Counted from the stretch's first letter, positions 1 to 7,636 are shown. The stretch is 64,000 nt of DNA from a bacterium (GCA_024231955.1 JAAEPZ010000033.1:174974-238973), one strand, 5' to 3'. Made by a program: numbers and translations. The notes: generated from the letters alone by a model not told the origin.

Positions 1-175
1 CCTCACCTGCTACGAGATCAACAAGATCCCCCGCCAGCGGTTCAACGCGGCTTGCGCTTCGTGGTCGGACAAGAGCCACCACCTCTCGACCCCGATGAGC
101 CAGGACAGATACGAGCGCCCTTCCCAGAGTACCACTCGCTCCCGCGACAAGGACCCGATGCCCACCTTCCGCCAT
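1..175 (-). CDS. NAD(P)-binding Rossmann protein (NmrA/atypical SDR-like), 5' part only
   Basis: The reading frame enters from position 175 and runs open off the left edge, so only about 58 residues are visible. The N-terminus reads MAEGGHRVLVAGASGTLG, a beta strand followed by the GxxGxxG dinucleotide-binding loop (GASGTLG). A basic stretch (ALVRP) follows the second strand, where NADP-preferring NmrA-like or extended SDR proteins carry their Arg. An ATG at 181 is also in frame, but the GGGGAGG ribosome site at 184-190 sits 8 nt before the ATG at 175, which is the better start. It lies on the minus strand just downstream of an attC and is therefore the next cassette gene of the integron array. 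The substrate cannot be told from this fragment. Confidence 0.65.
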   Translation of the reverse strand, partial: MAEGGHRVLVAGASGTLGRALVSVLAHRGREVVALVRPRSASRVEPLAGDLVDLVAGE

Positions 176-201
176 TTCCATTACCTCCCCTTCGCTTTCT
201 C

Positions 202-262
202 ACCCAACGTTCCGGTTCAGCAAAGGGCTGCTTAGCGGGTCATCCGCTGAAACCGGTTGCCA
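202..262 (-). other. attC recombination site (61 bp, short type)
   Basis: The site opens with ACCCAAC (202-208, RYYYAAC) and closes near GTTGCCA (256-262, a poor match to GTTRRRY). The inner arms CCGGTTCAGC and GCTGAAACCGG are complementary with one extra unpaired A, the bulge pattern used by integron integrases. It ends 9 bp from the stop of the lysozyme-inhibitor-like gene, as expected for the attC of that cassette. Confidence 0.7.
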
Positions 263-271
263 GGCTACGAA

Positions 272-724
272 TCACTGTTGCACTTGCCCGGATCCCTTTA
301 GTGCCGCGACTGGATCTGCGTCTGCTGCAAGATCCTCCACCGCCACACGAAATATGAGCTTGCTCTTTGCAACCGCGAAAGCATGCGCTGACAGGTAGCT
401 TCCGGTACCTGCGGAACGCACAATGACGATTATCTCTTGCTGCCGATCGCCATCGACATCTGCAAGAATGACTTTCTCAACAACTCCATCTCGCGGGCGA
501 ATAATCCCGGAGGTGAAGAATGTAGTGTCGTTAGGAATCGCCGCAGCCTCATACAGCCTCACGCTGAAGCTACCTATAGACCGGGCCTCGTAATCTCCCT
601 CCGCGACGACCACTGTCTGACCGGTTGGGAGGGGGTGTTTGGAAACAAAGCGGTTTTGCGCTGTAGCATGAACGGTAGTCATCAGGATCAACACGGTTGC
701 AATCACCAAGACTCTTTTTGCCAT
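272..724 (-). CDS. PliI-like periplasmic lysozyme inhibitor (cassette gene)
   Basis: The product has 150 residues. It starts with a signal peptide (MAKRVLVIATVLILMTTV then Ala-rich cleavage at HATAQ). The mature part shows features I associate with the inhibitor of I-type lysozyme (PliI): GQTVVVAEGD, a GSFSVRLY strand, ADVDGDRQQEIIVIVRSAG and a SYLSAHAF segment, ending with ADPVAALK. PliI proteins are periplasmic and protect the wall from invertebrate-type lysozymes. The ATG at 724 follows a strong GGGGGAGGG site; a GTG or ATG further upstream has none. It is a single-gene cassette between attC sites 202-262 and 765-844. The family call is from recalled motifs, not a search. Confidence 0.68.
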   Translation of the reverse strand: MAKRVLVIATVLILMTTVHATAQNRFVSKHPLPTGQTVVVAEGDYEARSIGSFSVRLYEAAAIPNDTTFFTSGIIRPRDGVVEKVILADVDGDRQQEIIVIVRSAGTGSYLSAHAFAVAKSKLIFRVAVEDLAADADPVAALKGSGQVQQ

Positions 725-764
725 TTCCCTCCCCCTTATAAACTGTTGACCATCCATGATCGGA

Positions 765-844
765 ACCTAACGTGTTATCATATCGGTCTGTACGAAGTGC
801 AGAGGAGCAATAATCCAGCGCAGTGATTTGCCAGAATGTTAAAC
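765..844 (-). other. attC recombination site (80 bp)
   Basis: ACCTAAC (765-771) matches RYYYAAC and GTTAAAC (838-844) matches GTTRRRY exactly. The interior is only weakly palindromic and is unlike the 98-bp sites elsewhere in the array. It closes the two-gene sulfur cassette that lies to its right. Confidence 0.65.
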
Positions 845-891
845 GGCACCACATTCAGGAGGCTTTTATACCTGGCGCCATTTCTCAAGTA

Positions 892-1143
892 TCACTTGTG
901 GATAGCAATCCTCCATTCGCCATTTGCAATTTGGGTGACCTCTGTTTCGTAATTTGCTTTGGATGCATCATCTGGGATGTCAGTTATTGCTCCCGGGCAA
1001 TCCACAAGAAGGTCAAGTTCATCATCAGGGTCCAATTGCGGAAGGATAAATTCCAGCACATATTTTGGTAATGGACACATCCACCCCCTGAGATCCAATT
1101 CGACTCTCTTGTCGCCAACTCTAATCGGTTTGAGTTTATCCAT
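892..1143 (-). CDS. TusA-like sulfurtransferase (cassette gene)
   Basis: This 83-aa protein carries the TusA/YeeD signature DLRGWMCPLPKYVLE, where the Cys of the CPxP motif carries the persulfide. Proteins of this family relay sulfur between cytosolic acceptors. The start chosen is the ATG at 1143, inside the last codons of the upstream transporter gene (8-nt overlap), preceded by AGGCGCAGGA. That overlap implies translational coupling. Pairing with a YeeE/YedE transporter is the classic thiosulfate-uptake arrangement, in which the imported sulfur is handed to the TusA-like protein. Both genes ride in one integron cassette. Confidence 0.85.
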   Translation of the reverse strand: MDKLKPIRVGDKRVELDLRGWMCPLPKYVLEFILPQLDPDDELDLLVDCPGAITDIPDDASKANYETEVTQIANGEWRIAIHK

Positions 1144-2356
1144 TCCTGCGCCCCTCAATTTTGACAATCAGCAAGTAAAATGACCCTAAAAACAACAAGA
1201 CTGCCACTAATCCACCGACCCATCCAAATATATCCGGGAGGAATACGGGTTTTCCATAGAGCCAGCCTTCGCCAACATGCTTGCCGTATATCAGCATCCA
1301 TGAACCAGCGGAAAGCATCCCTCCAAGTATCGCAAACCATGAGCGCATATATCCCTCGGCACTTCGCCAGAGAATACCGACACCACACCCTCCCGCGATA
1401 ACCATCCCTATGCCAAAGATAAAGCCGCCAACAACCGTGTGTATCCCTGCCGGTAAGACAAAATGATCAGGCTTATATCCTGACGATTTCAGCACGGTAA
1501 ATGCCACCGTACAGAATGCGAGGCTCAGGAGAATTGCCTTCATTACCGAGCCGTTTCTGTTAAGAAGTATTTCGCGGAAAGCGGCGGCAAAACATAAACG
1601 GGAACGTTGTACGATTATACCGAATACAGTACCGAAAACCAGCAATCCAGCATGCTTTGACATCCCTTTGGACATGTAAACCGAAACAGCAACGACGATT
1701 ATCAATATGATTACTCCGCTAAGGTATGGCTGTGCCGATGGTTTTGAAACAGTGGCTGCCATGCCTTTTGGTGCAGATGCGAAATCAAGCTGCATAGAGG
1801 CTTTTTGAGCACGCGATTTCAAGTACAAGCCACCAATATAAGCGCCGAATATCAAACCTATCGCCATTAATGGTCCGCTTAGAGAGAGGGCCATCGTTGC
1901 CGAAAAGAAACCACCGACATTGCATGGCGGTGTTATTACGGTACCGAACCCCATCAGTATTCCGCCGATGAATCCGGTGAGACAACCTCTCCAGTCATCT
2001 TTGCGTATTTTGAATTCGCGAGCGAGAAATGCTGCTATAAGTACGCCTAGAATAATACCAATGTTTATCATGCTGTGGACATCAAGATGCAATGGCCTTA
2101 GCGGATATGGAATAAAAGGAGCTTCAACTTCGACGCCCGCCAAATTGTATAGCTTGGCTCCCCACATTGACATTTGCGGAAACACACCAATTGCTCTGGC
2201 AAATACAAACATCAGAATATTGGCAAATCCAAATGCCAACGCTCCGATCCAGATTGGCCAAGGCCGCTTCCAGACGACTTCTACAAAGGTGTGCTTTAGT
2301 GAGTCTACCAATGGTCGCGACCCCACTTTTGGGTCACTTATATCGCTTTTATGCAT
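1136..2356 (-). CDS. YeeE/YedE family sulfur-compound (thiosulfate) transporter
   Basis: A 406-aa polytopic membrane protein with two internally similar halves of several helices each, joined by a polar linker near residue 200. It shows family landmarks: GFGTVITPPCNVGGFFSA in the first half, RSRLCFAAAFREI in the middle, and GGFIFGIGMVIAGGCGVG in the second half. These Cys residues line the substrate path in characterised thiosulfate transporters (TsuA). GAGGAATAGAG precedes the ATG at 2356. It overlaps the downstream TusA-like gene, forming a compact operon inside one cassette bounded by attC 2382-2479 on its 5' side and attC 765-844 on its 3' side. Two-gene cassettes of this size are uncommon. 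Thiosulfate as substrate is inferred from the family. Confidence 0.88.
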   Translation of the reverse strand: MHKSDISDPKVGSRPLVDSLKHTFVEVVWKRPWPIWIGALAFGFANILMFVFARAIGVFPQMSMWGAKLYNLAGVEVEAPFIPYPLRPLHLDVHSMINIGIILGVLIAAFLAREFKIRKDDWRGCLTGFIGGILMGFGTVITPPCNVGGFFSATMALSLSGPLMAIGLIFGAYIGGLYLKSRAQKASMQLDFASAPKGMAATVSKPSAQPYLSGVIILIIVVAVSVYMSKGMSKHAGLLVFGTVFGIIVQRSRLCFAAAFREILLNRNGSVMKAILLSLAFCTVAFTVLKSSGYKPDHFVLPAGIHTVVGGFIFGIGMVIAGGCGVGILWRSAEGYMRSWFAILGGMLSAGSWMLIYGKHVGEGWLYGKPVFLPDIFGWVGGLVAVLLFLGSFYLLIVKIEGRRNG

Positions 2357-2381
2357 CTCTATTCCTCGTACTCATGATTCA

Positions 2382-2479
2382 CTCTAACGTAGGCTTCAGC
2401 AGCAAGTGCAGCTGGCGCGGTGCAGGCGTTGGCCAGGATTGTGACAGATGGCATTGTCGGCTGCAAGCGGTTGTTGAAT
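2382..2479 (-). other. attC recombination site (98 bp, array family)
   Basis: Bounded by CTCTAAC (2382-2388) and GTTGAAT (2473-2479). The arms carry GGCTTCAGC on the left and CTGCAAGCGG on the right, which pair with an extra base on one side. It is closely similar to the site at 8573-8670, sharing the GTGACAGATG and CATTGTCGGCTGCAAG blocks. This within-array similarity is typical of resident chromosomal integrons. Confidence 0.88.
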
Positions 2480-2664
2480 GTGTCCTGTATTCCAATCGGA
2501 AGCTTCATTTACCCGCAACTATCATCCACTTTTCGAGCGACCTTGCTGCATTCGCGTACCCTCTTGCGCCAGTTCGAATCAGGCATATTCGAATTGCGAC
2601 CATATTGGAACCTAGTTGGAGATAATCCGATTTCGACTGACCCGGATGATAAATAGCTACGGCG

Positions 2665-2829
2665 CTAATCGTGCTTTTTAGAGATTTCCGACATCATGTC
2701 GGCACGGATCCGTGCAATATACTCGTTGAGGTCAGAGCCGGAGTTGCCGGGCTCAACTTCACCACAGTCAGTCACCAGCACCACGACGGCCATACAGAAC
2801 AGTGCGTTCCTCTTAGTCTCTCCATACAT
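2665..2829 (-). CDS. Small protein with hydrophobic N-terminus, 54 aa (uncertain)
   Basis: An open frame MYGETKRNALFCMAVVVLV... has a short basic N-terminus, a hydrophobic stretch, then TDCGEVEPGN and a charged C-terminus (KKHD). It resembles a small secreted protein or lipoprotein, although Asp right before the Cys is not a good lipobox. There is only a weak GGGGC ribosome site. It lies in the 3' part of the guanylate-kinase-like cassette, before the attC at 2382-2479. The bases 2480-2664 show no gene. Confidence 0.35.
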   Translation of the reverse strand: MYGETKRNALFCMAVVVLVTDCGEVEPGNSGSDLNEYIARIRADMMSEISKKHD

Positions 2830-2851
2830 TTAGCGCCCCAGTTGGACGACA

Positions 2852-3049
2852 TCAGAATCGGTGCCCCACTGGTTCGGTTGAGTCGACAGTCTTGGCAGTC
2901 TCAATCTCATACCCGAACTGCGCAAGGTTACCCAACTTGGCGAGGAACGCCTGTGCCGCAAGGAGCGGGTCCTTCTCCGATGATTCGAACACGGCGCAGT
3001 GGGAGCAATCGTCCTCGTAATCGTACCAGATGACTTGATACTTGGTCAT
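2852..3049 (-). CDS. Uncharacterised 65-aa protein coupled to the guanylate-kinase-like gene
   Basis: The ATG at 3049 overlaps the stop of the preceding gene by 4 nt (ATGA), so the two are translationally coupled. The sequence begins MTKYQVIWYDYEDDCSHCAVF and continues with a helix rich in Ala and Leu (AAQAFLAKLGNLAQFGYEIE). Asp-Asp-Cys-Ser-His-Cys could bind a metal, but there is no second Cys/His pair. I recognise no family. Its conserved pairing in one cassette suggests it works with the kinase-like partner. Confidence 0.6.
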   Translation of the reverse strand: MTKYQVIWYDYEDDCSHCAVFESSEKDPLLAAQAFLAKLGNLAQFGYEIETAKTVDSTEPVGHRF

Positions 3050-3732
3050 GAGGTTTCATCGCCTTGGGCGAACGCCCTGAATTCGTCCAGTGTTTCCGCT
3101 GCGCGGTTGTCAGGCGTTTCCATCCGGGTCCACTCGTCCTCGTTGTCCGGCCCTTCGGGGGCCGAGTGCAGAATGAGCGAGTACGGCGAATCGGACGAGA
3201 GTGCCTCGGCGAGTTCCCCTACGGCGGACTCGGCCCGCTTCGGTATCTTCTCCGGCTTGTCCTTGCCGCGCCACTCAAGGATGCGCGTTACCTCGGACCG
3301 GATCAAATCAGCTCGTGCCTCGTCGTCAGCTTGCTGCTCTATCTCCGTTGGACTAACCGCCGTCATGAACACTGATTCACTTTGCAGTTCAGCACCGACG
3401 CGTTCAGAGAGTCGCAACAGCAGGCCCGGCCAGAGCTCATGGAAGATCTCGATGAGCACGAACTCGCTGGCCTTCAGGTCATGTTCCAGTTGATCGAGGT
3501 CCACCGCTTGTAGCATGTCGTGAACGGGACCGATGAGGAAGTCCACCTGCGGCAAATCAGCAATGGCGGCACGCGATAGAAAGTAGTAGTCCTGACCGTG
3601 AACTTCACCTTGCCTTGCTGGGCGCGATGTGTAGAGGATTGCACGAGGACAAGCGACCCCTGCGCCAGGCAAGGCTGCCACAAGCCTTGACTTGCCTGCA
3701 CCAGAGTGCCCTGATAGTCGGATCAACCTCAT
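3046..3732 (-). CDS. Guanylate-kinase-like P-loop protein (cassette gene)
   Basis: The 228-aa product starts MRLIRLSGHSGAGKSRL, a Walker A loop at residues 8-15. At about residue 33 follows YTSRPARQGEVHGQDYYFL, the counterpart of the guanylate kinase segment TTRPPRxGExxGxDYxF that binds GMP. The first 150 residues therefore fit a guanylate-kinase fold. The C-terminal part is acidic, unrelated to Gmk and possibly a lid or partner surface. GGAGGAG precedes the ATG. As a cassette gene it is unlikely to be the housekeeping kinase; an altered substrate or a role in nucleotide modification or defence is possible but not shown. Confidence 0.7.
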   Translation of the reverse strand: MRLIRLSGHSGAGKSRLVAALPGAGVACPRAILYTSRPARQGEVHGQDYYFLSRAAIADLPQVDFLIGPVHDMLQAVDLDQLEHDLKASEFVLIEIFHELWPGLLLRLSERVGAELQSESVFMTAVSPTEIEQQADDEARADLIRSEVTRILEWRGKDKPEKIPKRAESAVGELAEALSSDSPYSLILHSAPEGPDNEDEWTRMETPDNRAAETLDEFRAFAQGDETS

Positions 3733-3754
3733 TCTGTAACTCCTCCGTATGGTT

Positions 3755-3852
3755 GTCTAACGTTGTCTTCAGCAGCAAAGTCACTCGGCGCTGACCGTGT
3801 GCAAGCTCAGTGCGTGACGAACGGTTTAGTCCGATGCAAGCTCAGGTTATGC
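3755..3852 (-). other. attC recombination site (98 bp, array family)
   Basis: GTCTAAC (3755-3761) and GTTATGC (3846-3852) bound the site. It has the family blocks CTTCAGCAGCAAAG on the left and GTGACGAACGG...GATGCAAGCTC on the right. The right box overlaps the stop codon of the methyltransferase gene, whose cassette it terminates. It is most like the sites at 7664-7762 and 9269-9367. Confidence 0.85.
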
Positions 3853-4482
3853 GCAGGGCGTTTTTGCCACGACGCAATGAAAGAGCAACTTACCCCGCTT
3901 TCGAGTGAAAATATCTATATCGCCTGAAAACCCAGCCTCGATCAAGAGTGTGCGAACCTCTTCTACTTCATATAATCTAAAGACCTCTGCACTTAATTTT
4001 CTGCTTCGCAATTGCTCGATGTCCTCGAACGCCAGGACGACCATTCCTCCGGGGACAAGGACGTTCGCGATTCTCCCGGTGGTGTGCTCGGGACGGGACC
4101 AGAAGTAGATGGTATTGACGCTGCACACTTTGTCGAAACAGCCGCGCTCGTAATCATGCGTATCGATATCGCCTTCGGTGATCTGCACTTGTCCATTCGC
4201 GATCGAGCGGCAATTCTTCCTTCGCGCGATCGCGACCATCTCATCGGAGAAATCGATACCTTCGACATACCCGCGCTTTGCGCTCTTCGCCATTTCACCA
4301 ATCATGCGTCCCGTGCCGCACCCGATCTCCAGGATGCGATCATCTTTCTGCACCGCCAGCGCTTCAAACATGAAGCCGTTCAGGAAGGCGTTGCCACGGT
4401 CGAAAATGGCGGACATGATCAACCGCCCGAACAGACCGGACGGTTTTCTGGCTTGTTTGGAGAAGAACGTCGAGAATCCCAT
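3847..4482 (-). CDS. Class I SAM-dependent methyltransferase (cassette gene)
   Basis: A 211-aa protein with methyltransferase motif I ILEIGCGTGRM near residue 56, an acidic end of strand 2 (EGIDFSDEMV), motif II/post II ITEGDID, and VLVPGGMVVLAF in motif III/IV position. This is the generic Rossmann methyltransferase pattern of the UbiE/small-molecule group; the acceptor is not predictable. The start at 4482 is preferred because AAGGAAG lies about 10 nt upstream; an in-frame ATG at 4527 has no such site. The stop codon is embedded in attC 3755-3852, usual for cassette genes. Confidence 0.85.
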   Translation of the reverse strand: MGFSTFFSKQARKPSGLFGRLIMSAIFDRGNAFLNGFMFEALAVQKDDRILEIGCGTGRMIGEMAKSAKRGYVEGIDFSDEMVAIARRKNCRSIANGQVQITEGDIDTHDYERGCFDKVCSVNTIYFWSRPEHTTGRIANVLVPGGMVVLAFEDIEQLRSRKLSAEVFRLYEVEEVRTLLIEAGFSGDIDIFTRKRGKLLFHCVVAKTPCA

Positions 4483-4553
4483 AACTACCGTCGTCTTCCT
4501 TTGCTCCGTTCTAACTTTATACCTCAACAGTCCTCGACGGCGAACGGTTTGGC
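4479..4553 (-). other. Possible degenerate attC site
   Basis: CCATAAC at 4479-4485 and GTTTGGC at 4547-4553 flank a pair of complementary arms, CCGTCG (4488-4493) and CGACGG (4535-4540). Each box misses the consensus at one or two places, and the site would overlap the methyltransferase start codon. It is where a cassette border is expected, but this call is weak. Confidence 0.3.
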
Positions 4554-4663
4554 CGCCCCTGAAGCGCCGATCATAAAGACAACCTCTGCTACCCGCCTCC
4601 TCGATTCATGATGTGTCTCTTCGCTGATATCTGCTGCGCAGTCGGATGGCCAGGCGCTTTCAC

Positions 4664-5548
4664 CTAGGGTGCGATAGTCTTGATGGCCTTTTCAAGTGCC
4701 CGATTGAACTCATCCGCGGCGCCGAGCATCAGGAAGTGGTCCGTCCCCTCCAACACGATCGCCTCAAAGGAATGTATATACTGCCGGTTCGCCTCGGTGT
4801 CGACAGGCCACAGGTCGGCGTAGATTCCGACGACCGGAAGGGTCAACCCTGCGAAGACTTCAATCCCTCTTCCGCTGATCCACTGACCCATGTAGCCGTG
4901 CATCGCGCTCAGGGCGACGGATTTCGGGGCGGATGACATGTCGGCCTGGATCCACTCGGCCAGTTCGGCGTCAGTGTCCGGTCGGATCATCGACGCGGCG
5001 AACTGGCGGCAGGCGGGGGCAAAGTCGGCCTCCAGCGGTGCGATCATTCCCGCCGCATACTCATCGGTGATGGGGTAATCCAGTTTGTGGAGCGTGTCGA
5101 CGCCTATCAAGCCCAGAACCCGACCGGGCAGCAGACGCGCGGCCTCCGCAATGACCAGCCCCCCCATGGAGTGGCCCACCAGGATCAAACGGTCGCCGCC
5201 GACGGCGTCCGCCACCGCCCGCACATCCTCGCCGAAGGCACGCATCGTGTAGTTTTCGCGTCCCGTTCCCGAGTGTCCGTGGCCGGCCAGATCAACAGTG
5301 ACAACCCGATGCCGTGCGGGAAAAGAGTCCAACTGCTCGCGCCAGTAACGGGCGTCGCAACTCCAGCCGTGTACCAGTATCAGTGTCGGCCCGCCGCTGC
5401 CGTAAACCTCGTAGGCGATGGGCGTACCGTCGGCCGAGGGAACCATACCGGGAGTGCCCGCAGCGGCTGCGGTCGCAACTTCAAGAATGAAGACGAGGAT
5501 CATGCAAACTATAGAGGTCGTTCGGGTAATCACACGTCGGCTGGTCAT
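4664..5548 (-). CDS. Secreted alpha/beta hydrolase (cassette gene)
   Basis: The product has 294 residues with an N-terminal signal segment (IVCMILVFILEVATAAAA). The mature enzyme has the oxyanion-hole strand LILVHGWSCD, the loop VVTVDLAGHGHSG, and the nucleophile elbow GHSMGG. The catalytic His is in GTDHFLML near residue 273, with the acid probably in IYADLWPVD. This is the general hydrolase/esterase/haloperoxidase-like fold, exported to the periplasm or outside. TCGGAGGACTAAAC precedes the ATG at 5548. It sits in the cassette array, though clear attC boxes on either side were not found. Substrate unknown. Confidence 0.85.
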   Translation of the reverse strand: MTSRRVITRTTSIVCMILVFILEVATAAAAGTPGMVPSADGTPIAYEVYGSGGPTLILVHGWSCDARYWREQLDSFPARHRVVTVDLAGHGHSGTGRENYTMRAFGEDVRAVADAVGGDRLILVGHSMGGLVIAEAARLLPGRVLGLIGVDTLHKLDYPITDEYAAGMIAPLEADFAPACRQFAASMIRPDTDAELAEWIQADMSSAPKSVALSAMHGYMGQWISGRGIEVFAGLTLPVVGIYADLWPVDTEANRQYIHSFEAIVLEGTDHFLMLGAADEFNRALEKAIKTIAP

Positions 5549-5732
5549 GTTTAGTCCTCCGAGATGATTCTGTTGTGTAACGTCTGTTTAAACTGCTAAT
5601 CCGTCTGATGCGCCAAGGCTATCGGCATTCGGACTCATCATCACAAACCCAACTGTATGTCCACCTCAATTCCAACGATTGGTTGAATCGGTCAGTTGAT
5701 CGATTCAACCGGTCCTCTCATCAAGGCCAGGA

Positions 5733-5836
5733 ATTGCCCCAATACAGAGCCCGACAATGGCACCAAGAAATGCCCCGCACACGAAGTGCAGGAGCACTTG
5801 TTCCAGTTGATTCGATGTCCTGTCATTGCATCCTCA
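5733..5836 (-). pseudogene. Truncated, frameshifted copy of the small membrane protein gene
   Basis: This is the 5' part of a second copy of the gene at 6289-6519. It keeps the same upstream spacer and GAGGATG ribosome site, and begins MTGHRINWN. A one-base loss in a T run (relative to 6490-6500) shifts the frame, and similarity to the intact copy stops near 5733. The rest of the gap, 5581-5732, holds no gene I can support. It contains GTGTAAC (5575-5581) and GTTGAAT (5682-5688), a pair of attC-like boxes without a palindrome between them. Confidence 0.6.
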
Positions 5837-6296
5837 ATTCGACTGGTCCGTTGAACTGGCGACACTCCAGTCATCCCCGATAGCCGGATGACGACATACC
5901 CCAACCTACTGCCTGCGCAGAATTCGGGCAATTCGATTGTACACGACCAGCGTCACCAACTCCGAATCTCCACCAGTGGTATTTACAAGCTGTATGACTA
6001 CCGCATCAATATCCTCATGATAGCGGGCGATACTCTGGTACCCCAGCAACCAACCCTTATGCCCGTACTTATAAACAGAAGTATAGATGGCCTGCTCATC
6101 GTCTTCCAACAATGAGCCGTCATTCAATGCTCTCAGGAATACGCCGACATCCTGCGCCGTCGCGACCATTGCACCACCTGGCGCCACATACTCAACATCT
6201 CTGAAGTCTACCTCATAGGGATGGTGGTAGCCACTGACGACATCTTCCAATTCCACATCGCTGAGCGAACCATACGTGTGGGTGAGTCCTAGAGGA
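5733..6296 (-). repeat. Copy 1 of a 560-bp tandem partial duplication
   Basis: Aligns with 6429-6990 at roughly 90% or better by eye. The unit contains the 3' end of the serine hydrolase gene, a spacer of about 70 bp and the 5' end of the small membrane protein gene. Similarity ends at AGTCC(T/C)AGAGG on the right and around CCCAA(T/A)ACA on the left. Confidence 0.8.
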
Positions 6297-6298
6297 GA
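5906..6298 (-). pseudogene. 3' remnant of a beta-lactamase-like serine hydrolase
   Basis: The frame from LGLTHTYGSLSD to the C-terminal ARILRRQ matches the last 130 or so residues of the intact hydrolase at 6599-7636 almost residue for residue. The 5' two thirds, including the SxxK and YSN catalytic motifs, are missing. The frame is open further upstream only because it runs through the neighbouring membrane gene in another phase. It abuts the stop codon of that membrane gene at 6289. This is a duplication relic, not a functional enzyme. Confidence 0.8.
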
Positions 6299-6519
6299 TT
6301 GTCCCAGATTTCCCTGACCCAATCCCAAAACCATTTGTGGAAGACTGCAGCACACAAACCGAGTAAGAGGCCTCCTCCGGCAATCCACATTATGCTGGCA
6401 CGGCCTGACTCCGAGTCTCCGATATTGGCCCAAAGACAAAGCCCGACAATGGCACCAAGAAATGCCCCGCATACGAAGTGCAGGAGCACTGTTTTCCAGT
6501 TGATTCGATCTCTTGTCAT
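6289..6519 (-). CDS. Small membrane protein, 76 aa
   Basis: The sequence begins MTRDRINWKTVLLHF and has two hydrophobic segments, FVCGAFLGAIVGLCLW and IMWIAGGGLLLGLCAAVF, followed by WFWDWVREIW. GAGGATGAA precedes the ATG at 6519. It lies 79 bp downstream of the intact serine hydrolase on the same strand, and the pair was partly duplicated together. Its stop codon falls at the duplication junction, so the last few residues may be a product of that event. Family unknown. Confidence 0.65.
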   Translation of the reverse strand: MTRDRINWKTVLLHFVCGAFLGAIVGLCLWANIGDSESGRASIMWIAGGGLLLGLCAAVFHKWFWDWVREIWDNLL

Positions 6520-6990
6520 TTCATCCTCAATTCGACTGGTCCGTTGAACTGGCGACACTCCAGTCATCCCCAAGAGCCGGATGGCGACTCACCCCAACCT
6601 ACTGCCTGCGCAGAATTCGGACAATGCGATTGTATGCGACAAGCGCTACCAACTCCGATTCTCCACCAGTTGAATTTGCAAGCTGAATGACTACTGCATC
6701 AATATCCTCGTGATAGCGGGCGATACTTTGGTACCCAAGCAACCAACCCTTATGCCCGTACTTGTAAATCGAGGAATAGATGGCCTGCTCATCGTCTTCC
6801 AACAATGAACCATCATTCAATGCTCTCAAGAATACGCCGACATCCTGCGCCGTCGCGACCATTGCACCACCTGGCGCCACATACTCAACATCTCTGAAAT
6901 CTACCTCATAGGGATGGTGGTAACCACTGACGACATCATCCAATTCCACATCGCTGAGCGAACCATACGTGTGGGTGAGTCCCAGAGGGG
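6429..6990 (-). repeat. Copy 2 of the 560-bp tandem partial duplication
   Basis: The parent copy, embedded in intact genes: the 5' part of the small membrane protein gene and the 3' part of the serine hydrolase gene. Differences from copy 1 are scattered single substitutions and one indel, so the event is fairly recent. Confidence 0.8.
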
Positions 6991-7636
6991 CCAGGATCTC
7001 CTCACTGATGTATCGCTGATGGCCATACCCCAACACTCGGTCGAGAATACCGCTTATCAACAGGTAGTTCGTATTGGAATAGCGGTAGTCGGCGTCCGGC
7101 TTGAAATCCGCCGACTTATCCAGGGCCAACTCCAAACAACCGCTGACCTCCGACGGCGGCATGGACCAATCGAACTCGTCATGATCGGTGTAGTTGGGGA
7201 TACCGCTGCGATGTTGCAGCAACATTCTCAACGTAATCTGATCGGCGTATTCAATTCGCCCGACAAGTTCAGGCAAGTGTTCAGCGAGAGTGTCATCCAG
7301 CGACAGCCTCCGGTCATTGACCAGTTTGGCGGACGCAGTGGCGATATACAGTTTGCTGAGACTGGCAATCTTGAACAGGGCTTTCGGATCGGCCTGCACG
7401 CGATTAGCCCTGTCCCTCCAGCCGGCGCAATAGAAAGCCGGAGCTTTGCCCGCCTGGTCGACATAAACGATGATACCATCCAGCCCATGGCCAACAGCAT
7501 CATCGACTTGCTGCTGCACCGTATCCGGTAATGGCGCCAACCATGCCAGTATTCCGTCCCAGGGCGGGAACACCACGACACAGACTATCGCCACAATGGG
7601 CATGATTACTCTGAGTATTCGAACCGTACGTTTCAT
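6599..7636 (-). CDS. Beta-lactamase family serine hydrolase (class C/PBP4-like), membrane-anchored
   Basis: A 345-aa protein with an N-terminal membrane anchor (ILRVIMPIVAIVCVVVF). The active-site signatures are present in order: FKIASLSKLY (SxxK), YRYSNTNYLL (YxN) and YGHKGWLLGY (HxG in place of KTG). This set is typical of periplasmic class C beta-lactamase-related peptidases and esterases rather than true beta-lactamases. The ATG at 7636 is preferred over an upstream in-frame start at 7684 because GGAAAGG precedes it and the hydrophobic anchor then starts near the N-terminus. The gene sits in the cassette array next to a decayed attC. Confidence 0.85.
   Translation of the reverse strand: MKRTVRILRVIMPIVAIVCVVVFPPWDGILAWLAPLPDTVQQQVDDAVGHGLDGIIVYVDQAGKAPAFYCAGWRDRANRVQADPKALFKIASLSKLYIATASAKLVNDRRLSLDDTLAEHLPELVGRIEYADQITLRMLLQHRSGIPNYTDHDEFDWSMPPSEVSGCLELALDKSADFKPDADYRYSNTNYLLISGILDRVLGYGHQRYISEEILAPLGLTHTYGSLSDVELDDVVSGYHHPYEVDFRDVEYVAPGGAMVATAQDVGVFLRALNDGSLLEDDEQAIYSSIYKYGHKGWLLGYQSIARYHEDIDAVVIQLANSTGGESELVALVAYNRIVRILRRQ

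Noticed and set aside
5575..5688. attC-like boxes GTGTAAC and GTTGAAT
   Set aside because: The bases between them do not form a palindrome and do not resemble the other attC sites; the boxes may be chance.
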